Source of the DNA: Comamonadaceae bacterium
GTDB taxonomy: Bacteria > Pseudomonadota > Gammaproteobacteria > Burkholderiales > Burkholderiaceae_C
Reading direction: 5' to 3'
NCBI GenBank assembly: GCA_947447975.1
Contig: CANFLU010000017.1
Span: 1 to 53,031 of the forward strand
Length of the DNA stretch: 53,031 bases
Numbering within the stretch: position 1 is the stretch's first letter; each line of letters starts with the position of its first letter. The notes below the pieces were generated by a model. The model ran no database searches. It was not told the DNA's origin and saw only the letters and a list, made by a program, of their open reading frames with translations. The translations under genes and the position numbers were made by a program. Positions 19,288 through 28,743 of the stretch are shown here, one piece after another.

Positions 19288-21522
19288 ATGGCCACCGCCC
19301 GCACCACCATCGGCCGACTGCATGTCGCCACCGTTTTGCAAAACTTTATCGATACCGAAGTGCTGCCCGGTACTGGCGTCAAACCGGCCAAATTCTGGAA
19401 AGGCTTTAACTCCATCGTGGCCGATCTGGCCCCTAAGAATGCCGCCTTGCTGGCCGAGCGCGACCGCTTGCAAAGCGAAATCGATACCTGGCACCAAGCC
19501 CATCCCGGCCCGATTACCGACATGAAAGCCTACCAGGCGTTCTTGAAAGGCATTGGCTATTTGGCCCCTTTGCCCGCCAAATCGCGCATCACCACGAAAA
19601 ATGTGGACGCTGAGTTGGCGATCCAAGCGGGCCCCCAGTTGGTCGTGCCCGTACTTAATGCGCGCTACGCCCTCAATGCCGCCAATGCGCGCTGGGGCAG
19701 CTTGTATGACGCGCTCTATGGCACCGACGTGATTTCCGAAGACGGCGGCGCCACCAAGCTCAGCCCCAGTGGCAAGCCCTACAACCCCAAACGCGGTAAA
19801 AAAGTGATTGCCTACGCGCGCAGGCTGCTCGACGACGTCGCCCCCTTGCGCAAAGGCTCGCACAAAGACAGCGTGGCCTATAGCGTGAAAAACGGCAAGC
19901 TGGCCGTGGCCCTCAAAGACGGCAGCAACACCAGCCTGGCCACGCCAGCGCAGTTCAAAGGTTTTCAAGGTGCGGCCAAAGCGCCCTCCTCGGTGCTGTT
20001 GGAACATCACGGCTTGCACCTGGACATCCAGATCGACCGCACGACGGCCATTGGCAAAACCGATGCCGCCGGTGTGTTTGACGTGGTGGTGGAAGCCGCA
20101 CTATCGACCATCCTGGACCTAGAAGATTCGGTGGCAGTGGTCGATGCGGCAGACAAAGTGCTGGCCTACCGCAACTGGCTGGGCATTTTGCAAGGCACGC
20201 TCACCGAGACCATTAGCAAAGGCGGCAAGAGCTTTGTGCGCGGCTTGAACGCCGACCGTGTGTATACCGGTGCGGACGGTAAGCCCGTGGTGCTGCATGG
20301 CCGCTCGCTGCTGTTTGTGCGCAACGTGGGCCATTTGATGAGCAACCCGGCCATCACCTACACTGCCAAAGACGGAAGCATCCATGAAATCCCCGAAGGC
20401 ATTTTGGACGCGGTAGTCACAACCGCCATCGCCATCCACGACCTGCAACGCACCCGGGCCGATGCAGCGGCGGGCATGGTGCGCAATTCGCGCAAAGGCT
20501 CGGTGTATATCGTCAAGCCCAAGATGCACGGCCCGGCAGAAGTAGCTTTTGCCGATGCATTGTTTGGCCGCGTCGAGGCCTTGCTAGGCTTGCCCGAGAG
20601 CACGGTCAAGCTGGGCATCATGGACGAAGAGCGCCGTACCAGCGTCAATTTGCAAGCCTGTATCGGCGCCGCACGCAGCCGTGTGGCCTTTATCAACACC
20701 GGCTTTCTAGACCGTACCGGCGACGAAATGCACACCGCCATGCACGCCGGCCCCATGATCCGCAAAGCCGAGATGAAAGCCACTCCCTGGATCGCAGCCT
20801 ACGAGCGCAGCAATGTACTGACCGGCCTGGCCTGCGGCCTGCGCGGCAAAGCGCAAATCGGCAAAGGCATGTGGGCCATGCCCGACCTCATGAAGGCCAT
20901 GGTGGAACAAAAAATCGTACACCCCAAGGCAGGTGCCAATACCGCCTGGGTGCCCAGCCCCACTGCGGCCACACTGCACGCCCTGCACTACCACCAAGTG
21001 CTGGTCAGCGATGTGCAAAAGCAGTTGGAAACTATCGACTTGCGCAAAGAGCGCGCCGGCTTGCTCAATGACTTGCTGACCATTCCGGTAGCCACCCACA
21101 CCGGCTGGAGCGAAAAGGAAAAACAGCAAGAGCTGGACAACAATGTGCAAGGCATATTGGGCTATGTAGTGCGCTGGATTGACCAGGGCGTGGGTTGCTC
21201 CAAAGTACCCGACATCCACAACGTGGGCCTGATGGAAGACCGCGCCACGCTGCGCATTTCCAGCCAGCACATTGCCACTTGGCTGTTGCACCGCATCGTC
21301 ACCAAAAAGCAAGTGCAAGCCACCTTCGAGCGTATGGCCGCGGTGGTGGACGGGCAAAACGCCGGGGACCCGCTGTACCAGCCTATGGCTGGTAATTTCA
21401 AGACCTCAAAAGCCTACAAGGCGGCCACCGACCTGGTTTTCAAAGGCCTGGCGCAACCGAGCGGCTACACCGAGCCGCTGCTGCATGCATGGCGTTTGAA
21501 GGTGAAAGCGCAGCGCAAATAG
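19288..21522 (+). CDS. glcB: Malate synthase G
   Basis: Malate synthase G condenses glyoxylate with acetyl-CoA to malate. It serves glyoxylate and glycolate assimilation and the glyoxylate shunt. The ATG at 19288 has an AAAGGAA ribosome binding site and gives 744 residues, in the range for the monomeric G isoform (about 720-740). Recognisable blocks are [20 protein letters not shown] near the start and [13 protein letters not shown]. The catalytic region includes [15 protein letters not shown] and [18 protein letters not shown]. It may use acetyl-CoA from benzoate breakdown encoded nearby. It ends against a bidirectional terminator. Confidence 0.95.
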   Translation: MATARTTIGRLHVATVLQNFIDTEVLPGTGVKPAKFWKGFNSIVADLAPKNAALLAERDRLQSEIDTWHQAHPGPITDMKAYQAFLKGIGYLAPLPAKSRITTKNVDAELAIQAGPQLVVPVLNARYALNAANARWGSLYDALYGTDVISEDGGATKLSPSGKPYNPKRGKKVIAYARRLLDDVAPLRKGSHKDSVAYSVKNGKLAVALKDGSNTSLATPAQFKGFQGAAKAPSSVLLEHHGLHLDIQIDRTTAIGKTDAAGVFDVVVEAALSTILDLEDSVAVVDAADKVLAYRNWLGILQGTLTETISKGGKSFVRGLNADRVYTGADGKPVVLHGRSLLFVRNVGHLMSNPAITYTAKDGSIHEIPEGILDAVVTTAIAIHDLQRTRADAAAGMVRNSRKGSVYIVKPKMHGPAEVAFADALFGRVEALLGLPESTVKLGIMDEERRTSVNLQACIGAARSRVAFINTGFLDRTGDEMHTAMHAGPMIRKAEMKATPWIAAYERSNVLTGLACGLRGKAQIGKGMWAMPDLMKAMVEQKIVHPKAGANTAWVPSPTAATLHALHYHQVLVSDVQKQLETIDLRKERAGLLNDLLTIPVATHTGWSEKEKQQELDNNVQGILGYVVRWIDQGVGCSKVPDIHNVGLMEDRATLRISSQHIATWLLHRIVTKKQVQATFERMAAVVDGQNAGDPLYQPMAGNFKTSKAYKAATDLVFKGLAQPSGYTEPLLHAWRLKVKAQRK

Positions 21523-21536
21523 CCTGCTGCTTTGTT

Positions 21537-21570
21537 GCAAAAAATAAGGGCACCTGCGGGTGCCCTTATT
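21537..21570. terminator. Bidirectional intrinsic terminator between glcB and livF
   Basis: AATAAGGGCACC (21543-21554) and GGTGCCCTTATT (21559-21570) form a perfect 12-bp stem with a 4-base loop. On the minus strand the stem is followed by TTTTTTG, making a strong terminator 20 bases after the livF stop. On the plus strand the stem ends in TTATT, so it can also stop glcB transcription. The two converging operons share it. Confidence 0.85.
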
Positions 21571-21589
21571 GCTGGGCACGTGGGATCTG

Positions 21590-22300
21590 CTACACGCCCA
21601 AAAACCCGGCCAGCGCCGGATCGCGTAGCAAGTCCTGGCCACTGCCTTGCATCACCACCTGGCCTTTTTGCAACACGATAGCGGTGTCCGCGCGTTCCAG
21701 CACTTTGCGGTAGTCGCGGTCCACGATCAGGGTGGCGATGCCGCTTTGGCGTATGCCTTCGATCACGCGCCAGATTTCAGCCACGATCAAAGGGGCTAAG
21801 CCCTCGGTGGCTTCGTCCAGGATGATGAGTTGCGGATGCGTCATCAAGGCGCGGCCTATGGACAGCATTTGCTGCTCGCCGCCCGATAGTTCGGCACCCA
21901 GATTGGAAAGGCGCTCAGCCAAGCGCGGGAAGGTCTCCATCACCCTGGCAAACGGCCAGTCGCTGCGCCCGTCGGTACCCGGGCGGGCGGCCATCACCAG
22001 GTTTTCGCGCACCGTCAAATTAGGGAATATGCCGCGACCTTCTGGCACATAAGCCACGCCCAAGCGCACCACTTCATGCGGGCGACTGTTGGACACATCC
22101 ACGCCAAAAGCGCGGATGCTGCCGCTGCGCTGCGTCACATGCCCGAGCAAGGTGCGGATTAAGGTGCTCTTACCCATGCCGTTGCGTCCCAGCAGGCCCA
22201 TGGTCTGGCCGCGCGCGATGTCCACATCCACACCATACAAAACTTGGCCAGAGCCATACCAGGCTTGAATCCCGCGCGCTTGCAAAATTGGGATTTGCAT
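21590..22300 (-). CDS. livF: Branched-chain-type ABC transporter ATPase LivF
   Basis: This is the second ATPase of a hydrophobic amino acid type (HAAT) importer, 236 residues. Walker A is GLLGRNGMGKSTL, the signature is LSGGEQQMLSIGRAL, and Walker B is LIILDEATEGLAP. The residue after the switch position departs from the norm: the sequence reads TLIVDRDYRKVL where VEQN or similar is usual. It overlaps the livG stop by one base and ends the operon. Because the operon starts with benzoate-CoA ligase, the likely cargo is benzoate or a related aromatic acid rather than leucine. Confidence 0.9.
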   Translation of the reverse strand: MQIPILQARGIQAWYGSGQVLYGVDVDIARGQTMGLLGRNGMGKSTLIRTLLGHVTQRSGSIRAFGVDVSNSRPHEVVRLGVAYVPEGRGIFPNLTVRENLVMAARPGTDGRSDWPFARVMETFPRLAERLSNLGAELSGGEQQMLSIGRALMTHPQLIILDEATEGLAPLIVAEIWRVIEGIRQSGIATLIVDRDYRKVLERADTAIVLQKGQVVMQGSGQDLLRDPALAGFLGV

Positions 22301-23052
22301 CAGTGCTCCCCCAAATAGGCGACCCGCACTTCGGGACTGTTGCGCACTGCTTCGGGGCTACCGCAGGCAATGCGTTGACCGTTCACTAGCACGGTAATCA
22401 CATCAGCCACGCGAAATACCGCATCCATGTCGTGTTCGATTAGCAGCATGGCGTGGCTGGTTTTAAGGGCTGTCAGCAGCTCCAGCATGCGTTCGGTTTC
22501 TTCGGCGCCCATGCCCGCCAAGGGCTCGTCCAGCAACAGCACCGAGGGTTGCGTCGCCAGGCACATGGCGATTTCAAGTTGGCGTTTTTGGCCGTGTGAC
22601 AACAAACCTGCTTCGCGCTCGCGCAGATCCATTAAGCCCGCTTGGATTAAGGCTTGCTGCGCCGCCTGCAGGCTCTTGCTGCAACTCGCTGCGCTACGCC
22701 ACCAGGCCCAGGCTTGCTGGTGCATGGCCTGTGCTGCGAGGCGGCAGTTTTCTAGCACCGTGAAGCTGGGGTAAATGGTGTTGCGCTGGTAGCTGCGGCC
22801 TAGGCCAGCGCGGGCACGGCGCGGCTGGCTCCAAGCGCTCACATCCTGACCGAGCAAATGCACCGAGCCCGCCGATGCTTCCAATTCGCCCGACAAAATA
22901 TTGACCAGCGTGGACTTGCCTGCGCCGTTGGTGCCTATGACGGCGTGCACGCTGCCGCGCGCCACATCGATAGACACCTTGTCCAAAGCGGTGAGGCCCC
23001 CCCAGCGGCGGCTGATGCCGATGCCGCGCAGCAATATCTCAGGGCTGTGCAT
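22300..23052 (-). CDS. livG: Branched-chain-type ABC transporter ATPase LivG
   Basis: This is the first ATPase of the HAAT importer, 250 residues from the ATG at 23052 (MHSPEILLRGIGISRRWGGL). Walker A is VIGTNGAGKSTL, the signature region is GLLSHGQKRQLEIAMCLA and Walker B is VLLLDEPLAGM. The family-typical insert between Walker A and the signature is present, including LGRSYQRNTIYPSFTVLENC. It overlaps the end of livM by 14 bases, so translation is coupled. The signature LSHGQ deviates mildly from LSGGQ, which is common in LivG proteins. Confidence 0.9.
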   Translation of the reverse strand: MHSPEILLRGIGISRRWGGLTALDKVSIDVARGSVHAVIGTNGAGKSTLVNILSGELEASAGSVHLLGQDVSAWSQPRRARAGLGRSYQRNTIYPSFTVLENCRLAAQAMHQQAWAWWRSAASCSKSLQAAQQALIQAGLMDLREREAGLLSHGQKRQLEIAMCLATQPSVLLLDEPLAGMGAEETERMLELLTALKTSHAMLLIEHDMDAVFRVADVITVLVNGQRIACGSPEAVRNSPEVRVAYLGEH

Positions 23053-24061
23053 GGCCTGCCTTGCTTGGCGCTGTATGTGCCACATCGTGCCCGCCAGGCA
23101 GGCGACGCACGCGGCCCAGCCACTGCGCGGGTATACCTACCAGCCCGCGCGGCAGCAAAGCCACACTGGCAATGATGGTGAGCCCCAGGCCCAGATGCCA
23201 GTGTTTGGCAAACTCGCCAAAGATGGACTCCGAGCGGAAAAATTCTTGTAACAGAGCGAAGGCAAATGCGCCGATAAGGGCGCCGCGCAAATGCCCCAGC
23301 CCACCCAAAATAATGATGATGAGCACTTCGCCCGAAATATGCCAGCTCATCATTTCCGGGTTCACAAAGCCGTCTTTCACCGCAAATAAAAACCCGGCCA
23401 GTCCGGCAATTCCACCGGAGACTACAAAGGCCGCCAGTTTGTAGGGATAGGTAGAAAAGCCGGTGGCGCGCATGCGCTGTTCGTTCACCCGAATACCCGC
23501 TAAAGCATGGCCGAATGGGGAGCGACCCAACAAGGCCAAAAACACAAAGGTGGCCAGCAGGCAGGCCAAGGTAAAGCGGTACATCACCAGGGGCTTATCC
23601 AAATCCAGCCAGTCACCCAGCGTCGGTTTCATCATCAGGTAAATGCCGTCGGTGCCACCGCCCAAAGGGGTGTCGTGCACCACGTAATAGGCCATTTGTG
23701 CGAACGCCAAGGTGACCATGATGAAGTACACGCCCTTGGTACGCAAAGACAGGGCACCCACCACCAGCGCATACGAAGCGGCTAGCAACACGCACAGAGG
23801 CAACAAGGTCGCCAGCGAGGCTGGCCCGTCGGAGGGCGATAAAAGTACGGTGGCATAAGCCCCTATGCCAAAAAACGCGGCTTGCCCAAAGCAAACCAGT
23901 CCGGTAGTGCCCACCAGCAATTCCAGGCTGAGCGCCAGCACCGAAAAAATCATGATCTTGGTGGCCAAGTCGACACCAAACTTGCCCGCCACATGAGGAA
24001 ATACCGCCAACGCCGTAAAGCAGGCCAGCACAAACAAAAATTTAGGAAGCTGCGCGCGCAT
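23039..24061 (-). CDS. livM: Branched-chain-type ABC transporter permease LivM
   Basis: This is an inner-membrane permease of the HAAT family, 340 residues with about eight to ten hydrophobic segments. The conserved block LELLVGTTGLVCFGQAAFFG and the C-terminal segment EVLIIIILGGLGHLRGALIG identify it. The ATG at 24061 overlaps the livH stop (TGATG); a GTG one codon earlier is an alternative start. It pairs with LivH to form the transmembrane channel. Confidence 0.92.
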   Translation of the reverse strand: MRAQLPKFLFVLACFTALAVFPHVAGKFGVDLATKIMIFSVLALSLELLVGTTGLVCFGQAAFFGIGAYATVLLSPSDGPASLATLLPLCVLLAASYALVVGALSLRTKGVYFIMVTLAFAQMAYYVVHDTPLGGGTDGIYLMMKPTLGDWLDLDKPLVMYRFTLACLLATFVFLALLGRSPFGHALAGIRVNEQRMRATGFSTYPYKLAAFVVSGGIAGLAGFLFAVKDGFVNPEMMSWHISGEVLIIIILGGLGHLRGALIGAFAFALLQEFFRSESIFGEFAKHWHLGLGLTIIASVALLPRGLVGIPAQWLGRVRRLPGGHDVAHTAPSKAGHAQP

Positions 24062-24942
24062 CACCCAGCCTTGAACAAGCCGTCAGGCTTCCACAACAAT
24101 ATGAGGGCCATCAGGACATAGACCAGCACACCGGCCACCTGGGGCACCAGCACTTTGCCAAAGGTATCGACCACGCCAATCAGCAAGGACGCCAACAAGG
24201 CCCCGCGTATCGAGCCAATACCGCCGATCACCACCACCACAAAACAAATAATCAGCACCAGACTGCCCATGCCCGGATAGACCGATGACACGGGCGCGGC
24301 CACCATGCCGGCCAGCACCGCAATGGCCACCCCGGCGGCAAACACCACCCGGTACAAAAACTTGATATCAATGCCCAGGGACTGCACCATTTCGCGGTTG
24401 GTGCTGCCGGCGCGGATCATCATGCCCAGACGGGTTTTGGCGAAAACAAAGTACATGCCCAGCGCCAGCAAGAGGCATACACTAGAGATAAACAGGCGAT
24501 AGACCGGGTACACCATCATGTCGCCTAGCGGGATGCTGCCGGACAAAAATTCGGGCGCCTGCACGCCGTGCACATCGTCGCCGACCAGCAGGCTGCGCAG
24601 CTCCTCGAAAACCAAAATCAACCCGTAAGTCATCAGCACTTGCTGCAAATGCTCGCGGGTGTAGAGAAAGCTGTAAAACGCCCACTCCAGCAAATAGCCC
24701 AGCGCCACGGCCAAGACCAAGCCCACTAGCAAAGTGCTGAAAAAACCGCCGCCCACCGTGGCCGCCACCAAGGGCGCCAGGGCAAAAGCCATGTAAGCGC
24801 CTATCATGTAAAAACTGCCATGGGCCAGATTGATAACGCCCATGATGCCGAAGATCAGCGTCAGGCCCGAGGCCACCAGAAACAGCAGCAAACCATATTG
24901 CAGTGCATTCAGGCACTGAATCAAAAACGTGGTGAGGTCCAT
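24061..24942 (-). CDS. livH: Branched-chain-type ABC transporter permease LivH
   Basis: This is the first permease of the importer, 293 residues. It shows the HAAT N-terminal signature GLTLIFGIMGVINLAHGSFY and a C-terminal block IGGIGSIRGALLASLLIGVV. It lies 70 bases after the binding-protein gene, the usual gap after a highly expressed periplasmic component. All five components of the importer are present in the order K-H-M-G-F. Confidence 0.92.
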   Translation of the reverse strand: MDLTTFLIQCLNALQYGLLLFLVASGLTLIFGIMGVINLAHGSFYMIGAYMAFALAPLVAATVGGGFFSTLLVGLVLAVALGYLLEWAFYSFLYTREHLQQVLMTYGLILVFEELRSLLVGDDVHGVQAPEFLSGSIPLGDMMVYPVYRLFISSVCLLLALGMYFVFAKTRLGMMIRAGSTNREMVQSLGIDIKFLYRVVFAAGVAIAVLAGMVAAPVSSVYPGMGSLVLIICFVVVVIGGIGSIRGALLASLLIGVVDTFGKVLVPQVAGVLVYVLMALILLWKPDGLFKAG

Positions 24943-25012
24943 AAAGATACAGGGCAGCGCCTAGCGCAATGAAGCGCTAGAACACAAGCCCTATGCATAT
25001 CGCTCCAAACCC

Positions 25013-26200
25013 TTACATTTTGCAGCCGCGGCCCGGGTCGGCCAGTTTGGCACTGGCGATACCAATGACTTTGTTTTCCTTCTCTTTAGCGCTGGATTGG
25101 CGCAGGTAGAAGTCTTGCACTGGGTTGTGCGCCGCAGAAATAGTGAAGGGGCCGCGCGGGCTGTCGATCGTGGCCTTGCGCAATGCGGCCGAAATATCGG
25201 CGGACTTGGTGGCGTCGCCTTTGGTGGCGTTCAGGCCAATAGCCAGCATTTGCGCCGCGTCGTAGCCTTGCACTGCGTACACATCAGGCTGCATTCTGAA
25301 GGTCTTGGCGTAGTTCAGGCGAAATGCATTGTCGCGCTTGGTGTTGAGGCTGTCGGCGTAATGCAAGGCCGTGAACAAGCCATCGGCAGCAGCGCCCTCG
25401 GCATCGAGGTTGCCATCGGTTAAAAAGCCCGATCCATACAAAGGAATCGTGCCTTTAAGGCCCGCTGCCGCATAGTCCTTCACGAATTTCACTGCGCCGC
25501 CACCGGCAAAGAAAGTAAACACCGCATCCGGCTTGGTGGCCGCAATTTCAGTCAGCAAGCCCTGGAACTCTACGTTCGGAAAGGGCAGGCTCAATTCTTT
25601 AACCACCGTGCCGCCGCCTTTTTCAAAGCTTTCTTTAAAGCCTTTGACCGACTCGTCGCCAGCGGCGTATTTCCAGGTAATGGTGACTACTTTTTTGATG
25701 CCTTTTTTAGCCATCACTTCACCCATGGCGTAGCCAGGTTGCCAGTTGGAAAAGGAGCTGCGGAAAATATTGGATGCACACATGGCACCGGTGACGGCGT
25801 CGGCACCTGCATTGGGCACGATCAACAGCGTTCCGCTTTCTTTGGCGGCCTTGGCCATGGCCATGGCCACGCCGGAGTGGACGGTGCCGATCAACACATC
25901 GACCTGGTCGCGCTTAATGAGCTTGTTGACGTTATCCGTTGCCTTGGAAGGCTCGGACTCATCGTCCACTTTGAAGTACTCCACTTCGCGACCGGCGATC
26001 TTGCCGCCCAGCTCGGTGACATGCTGGCGAAAGCCGTTTTCGATCGCCGTGCCCAAGGAGGCAAAGGTGCCGGTGTAAGGCAGCATAAAGCCGACCTTGA
26101 GTTTGCCGGTGGTTTGCGCGCTCGCCAAACCGGCGCTCAAAGCAGTCAATGCCACAGTGGCGCCCGCCCAACGGGCCAGAGAGTTGACAGTGGGAAGCAT
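25013..26200 (-). CDS. livK: Branched-chain-type ABC transporter substrate-binding protein (candidate benzoate binder)
   Basis: This is a type I periplasmic binding protein (Peripla_BP_6 family), 395 residues. The ATG at 26200 has an AAGGAG ribosome binding site. It opens a signal peptide (MLPTVNSLARWAGATVALTA, cleaved after SAGLASA). The mature N-terminus reads KLKVGFMLPYTGTFASLG, typical of aromatic-acid and amino-acid binders. It lies in one operon with bclA and the hydrolase, 11 bases after the latter, which supports benzoate or a benzoate analogue as ligand. The longer upstream frame would overlap the hydrolase gene. Confidence 0.9.
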   Translation of the reverse strand: MLPTVNSLARWAGATVALTALSAGLASAQTTGKLKVGFMLPYTGTFASLGTAIENGFRQHVTELGGKIAGREVEYFKVDDESEPSKATDNVNKLIKRDQVDVLIGTVHSGVAMAMAKAAKESGTLLIVPNAGADAVTGAMCASNIFRSSFSNWQPGYAMGEVMAKKGIKKVVTITWKYAAGDESVKGFKESFEKGGGTVVKELSLPFPNVEFQGLLTEIAATKPDAVFTFFAGGGAVKFVKDYAAAGLKGTIPLYGSGFLTDGNLDAEGAAADGLFTALHYADSLNTKRDNAFRLNYAKTFRMQPDVYAVQGYDAAQMLAIGLNATKGDATKSADISAALRKATIDSPRGPFTISAAHNPVQDFYLRQSSAKEKENKVIGIASAKLADPGRGCKM

Positions 26201-26211
26201 GGGATGTCTCC

Positions 26212-27003
26212 TTATAGGTGTTGCAAAAAATGCGCTACTGCGGCGTTCAGACGCGCCGCTTGATCGCGGTGCGGCGCATGGCCGCATGCGTCGAAAATTA
26301 TTGGTTCGGTAGCGGCATATTGCTGGGCCAGCGACTGAATATGGACCAGCGTCCCGTACTCATCGTCCATTCCCTGCACTGCCAACACCGGGCAATGTAA
26401 AGTCGCGATTGTGTCAGTAATTGACCAGGCCACAAAATCGGGCGCCAGCCAGGCCGCCATCCACCGGTCCAAGACGGCCTGCGCATCCCGGTGGTACTTC
26501 CCTAAAGCCGCCAGCAATGGCTTGCGAACCTCCGGCGCTTGCAAAGCCGCAATAGCGGCAAGGGTTTTGGGCTCCACCAACACATGCGGCGCCAGTGCAA
26601 TGACTGCCCGGCAATTTTCTGGATACATGGCCGCGTACAAAAGGGCAATCGATGCGCCATCGCTGTGGCCCAGCAATACCGGTGGCTGGCGAACTTGCAG
26701 TGCTGTGAGCAAGGCCGGCAAGACTGCGCTTGCTTGGCGGTGCATAAAGTCGATGCCCCAAGGCCGCGGGTCTGCCAAGTCTTGGGACTGCCCATAGCCT
26801 GGGCGCGAATAGACCAATCCTGTGCACCCTAGGCTCTGACACAGGCGTTCCGGGAAATCCTTCCACATGGCCAAGGAGCCCAGGCCTTCATGTAAAAAAA
26901 TCATGCAAGGGCCGGGCGCATTGCGCGCACCCAGCCATTGGTATTCGATGCGGGCCTGGCCCTCGGCATAGGCAATATCTTGCCATTGCACCGGCTCGCT
27001 CAT
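26212..27003 (-). CDS. Alpha/beta hydrolase of the benzoate operon
   Basis: This 263-residue single-domain alpha/beta hydrolase shows the oxyanion region IFLHEGLGSLAMW and the nucleophile elbow LLGHSDGASIALLYAAMYPE. A late aspartate is in VLAVQGMDDEYGT, and the catalytic histidine is in FDACGHAPHRDQ. The full Ser-Asp-His triad is therefore present. Its start overlaps the bclA stop (ATGA), so it is tightly coupled to benzoate activation. It could hydrolyse a benzoate ester, rescue CoA thioesters, or act on a lactone from a side reaction. I cannot tell which. Confidence 0.85.
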   Translation of the reverse strand: MSEPVQWQDIAYAEGQARIEYQWLGARNAPGPCMIFLHEGLGSLAMWKDFPERLCQSLGCTGLVYSRPGYGQSQDLADPRPWGIDFMHRQASAVLPALLTALQVRQPPVLLGHSDGASIALLYAAMYPENCRAVIALAPHVLVEPKTLAAIAALQAPEVRKPLLAALGKYHRDAQAVLDRWMAAWLAPDFVAWSITDTIATLHCPVLAVQGMDDEYGTLVHIQSLAQQYAATEPIIFDACGHAPHRDQAARLNAAVAHFLQHL

Positions 27004-28583
27004 GCCTGCCCTGCCGACAAAGCCCGCAGTTTGAAGCGCTGAATCTTGCCCGTTGCGGTTTTGGGCAGCTCGGCCACAAATTCAATTAGGCGCGGGTATT
27101 TGAAGGGCGCCAAGCGGTCCTTGACAAAAGCTTTGAGCGCCTCGGCGCTGACGTCCTGCCCGGCTTTGCGCACCACATAAGCTTTGGTTTTGGTCAGTCC
27201 GTCGGCATCGGGCACGCCGATCACCGCTGCCTCCAGCACCGCCGGGTGTTCGATGAGCGTGGACTCAACTTCAAACGGCGAGACATACACGCCGCTGACC
27301 TTAAGCATGTCGTCGCTGCGGCCACTGTAGGTATAGCTGCCATCCGCATTGCGACTGTATTTATCGCCGCTGCGTGTCCATGCACCTTGAAAGGTCTCGA
27401 TGGTTTTTTCGCGGTTGCCCCAGTACAACATGGCGGCGCTGGGCCCGCGAATGAACAAGTCGCCGGTCTCGCCGTCGGGTACGGCCTGGCCAGCGTCGTC
27501 GCGCAGTGCGATGTCGTAGCCCGGCACCGGCCAGCCGGTGGTGCCATAGCGCACTTGGTTGGGTCGATTGGAAAGGTAAATATGCAGCATCTCGGTGGAG
27601 CCTATGCCATCAATGATGTCCACCCCGAAATGTGCTTTGAAACGCTGGCCGATGTCCGCCGGCAAGGCCTCTCCCGCCGAGGACACCAGGCGTAGCGCCA
27701 TGGCCTTGGCCAAAGGCAAAGCAGGCGACGCCAGCATGGCCGCAAACAAAGTGGGCGCGCCATAAAAAGCCGTGGGTTTGTGTCCGCCCACGCCGCCTTG
27801 CAGGCGGTGGAACACCGCATCGGGCGTGGGCCGCTCGGCCATCAAGACGGTGGTGGCGCCCACGCTCAAGGGAAAGGTAAGCGCATTACCCAGACCGTAG
27901 GCAAAAAACAATTTTGCGGCTGAAAAGCAGACCTCCCCGGCCTGTAAAGCCAGCACATCTTGCCCGTAGAGCTTGGCCGTCCAGTAGGGGTTGGCATGGC
28001 TGTGCACCGTGGCCTTGGGCCTGCCGGTGGAGCCCGAGGAAAACAGCCAAAAACCGGGGTCTTGCGGGTGGGTAGACGCGCACTGCGCCAGGGCGGGCGG
28101 CGCCGCCAGCCAGTCCTCTATCGCGACGCAGCCTTCGGGCAGTGGCCTGACTGCGCGCGAGACGACCACTTGGCGCAGCTCGTGCGGACCCAGGGCCATG
28201 GCCTCTAACAACACTGGCAACAGGGCCTGCGACACCACAGCCAGTTGCGAGCGGCTTTTGGCCAACATATAGGCGTAGTCCTCGGCCTTGAGCAAGGTAT
28301 TGGCCGCCACCGGCACGCTGCCGCAATGCATAGCGCCCAGAAAGGCGCAAGGCCAGTCGATGCAATCGTGCATGAGCAAGAAAACCCGCTCCTCGCGCCG
28401 CACGCCACTGGCCTGCAGTGCAGCGGCCACGGCGCGCACATGGTGGGCCAAGGCGTCATAGTGCAGCGCACGCTGGTCGTCCACATAGGCCAGGCGCGCG
28501 GGGTGTCCGACATTGCAGTCCAGCAGGTACTGCGCGAAATTAAACACCTCACCCTGCGGGTCCATCGCAGCGGTTTCTGCCAT
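27000..28583 (-). CDS. bclA: Benzoate-CoA ligase
   Basis: The enzyme forms benzoyl-CoA from benzoate, ATP and CoA, the entry reaction of the box pathway. It belongs to the ANL superfamily, with the P-loop-like motif FSSGSTGRPKATVHSH, the adenylate motif YGTTGWPVPGYDIALRDD and the C-terminal catalytic lysine in KTATGKIQRFKL. The length of about 527 residues fits BclA/BadA. I prefer the ATG at 28583 because its GAGGAG ribosome binding site is then 8 bases away; the ATG at 28589 leaves only 2. It heads the minus-strand operon with the hydrolase and transporter and diverges from boxR. Confidence 0.92.
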   Translation of the reverse strand: MAETAAMDPQGEVFNFAQYLLDCNVGHPARLAYVDDQRALHYDALAHHVRAVAAALQASGVRREERVFLLMHDCIDWPCAFLGAMHCGSVPVAANTLLKAEDYAYMLAKSRSQLAVVSQALLPVLLEAMALGPHELRQVVVSRAVRPLPEGCVAIEDWLAAPPALAQCASTHPQDPGFWLFSSGSTGRPKATVHSHANPYWTAKLYGQDVLALQAGEVCFSAAKLFFAYGLGNALTFPLSVGATTVLMAERPTPDAVFHRLQGGVGGHKPTAFYGAPTLFAAMLASPALPLAKAMALRLVSSAGEALPADIGQRFKAHFGVDIIDGIGSTEMLHIYLSNRPNQVRYGTTGWPVPGYDIALRDDAGQAVPDGETGDLFIRGPSAAMLYWGNREKTIETFQGAWTRSGDKYSRNADGSYTYSGRSDDMLKVSGVYVSPFEVESTLIEHPAVLEAAVIGVPDADGLTKTKAYVVRKAGQDVSAEALKAFVKDRLAPFKYPRLIEFVAELPKTATGKIQRFKLRALSAGQA

Positions 28584-28682
28584 GTTCATTGCTCCTCTTT
28601 ATCGCTGCGTCGCGGCGCCAGTTTGTAGCCCGCGGCCTGGGAATGGGGTCAGGCCATCGTGCTCAACAGGGCGCTCGCGTAC

Positions 28683-28714
28683 TTGCGGCTTCTAAATAAA
28701 TGCATTATTGTGCG
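28683..28714 (+). promoter_or_regulatory. boxR promoter with overlapping BoxR-type operator
   Basis: TTGCGG (28683-28688), a 17-base spacer and TATTGT (28706-28711) form a candidate promoter for boxR. TGCATTATTGTGCG (28701-28714), a TGCA-N6-TGCG element, covers the -10 box. The same pattern appears twice upstream of boxC. In Azoarcus, BzdR and BoxR recognise TGCA-containing repeats, so this is a likely repressor site controlling boxR and perhaps the divergent bclA promoter. Confidence 0.6.
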
Positions 28715-28743
28715 TAAGCGGACCTTAAATTCATTTTTCCATC

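Noticed and set aside
19171..20019. 283-codon open extension upstream of the CoA-transferase start, in the same frame
   Set aside because: It runs antisense through the beginning of malate synthase G, has no family similarity and would give an oversized CoA-transferase; it reflects GC-rich codon structure.
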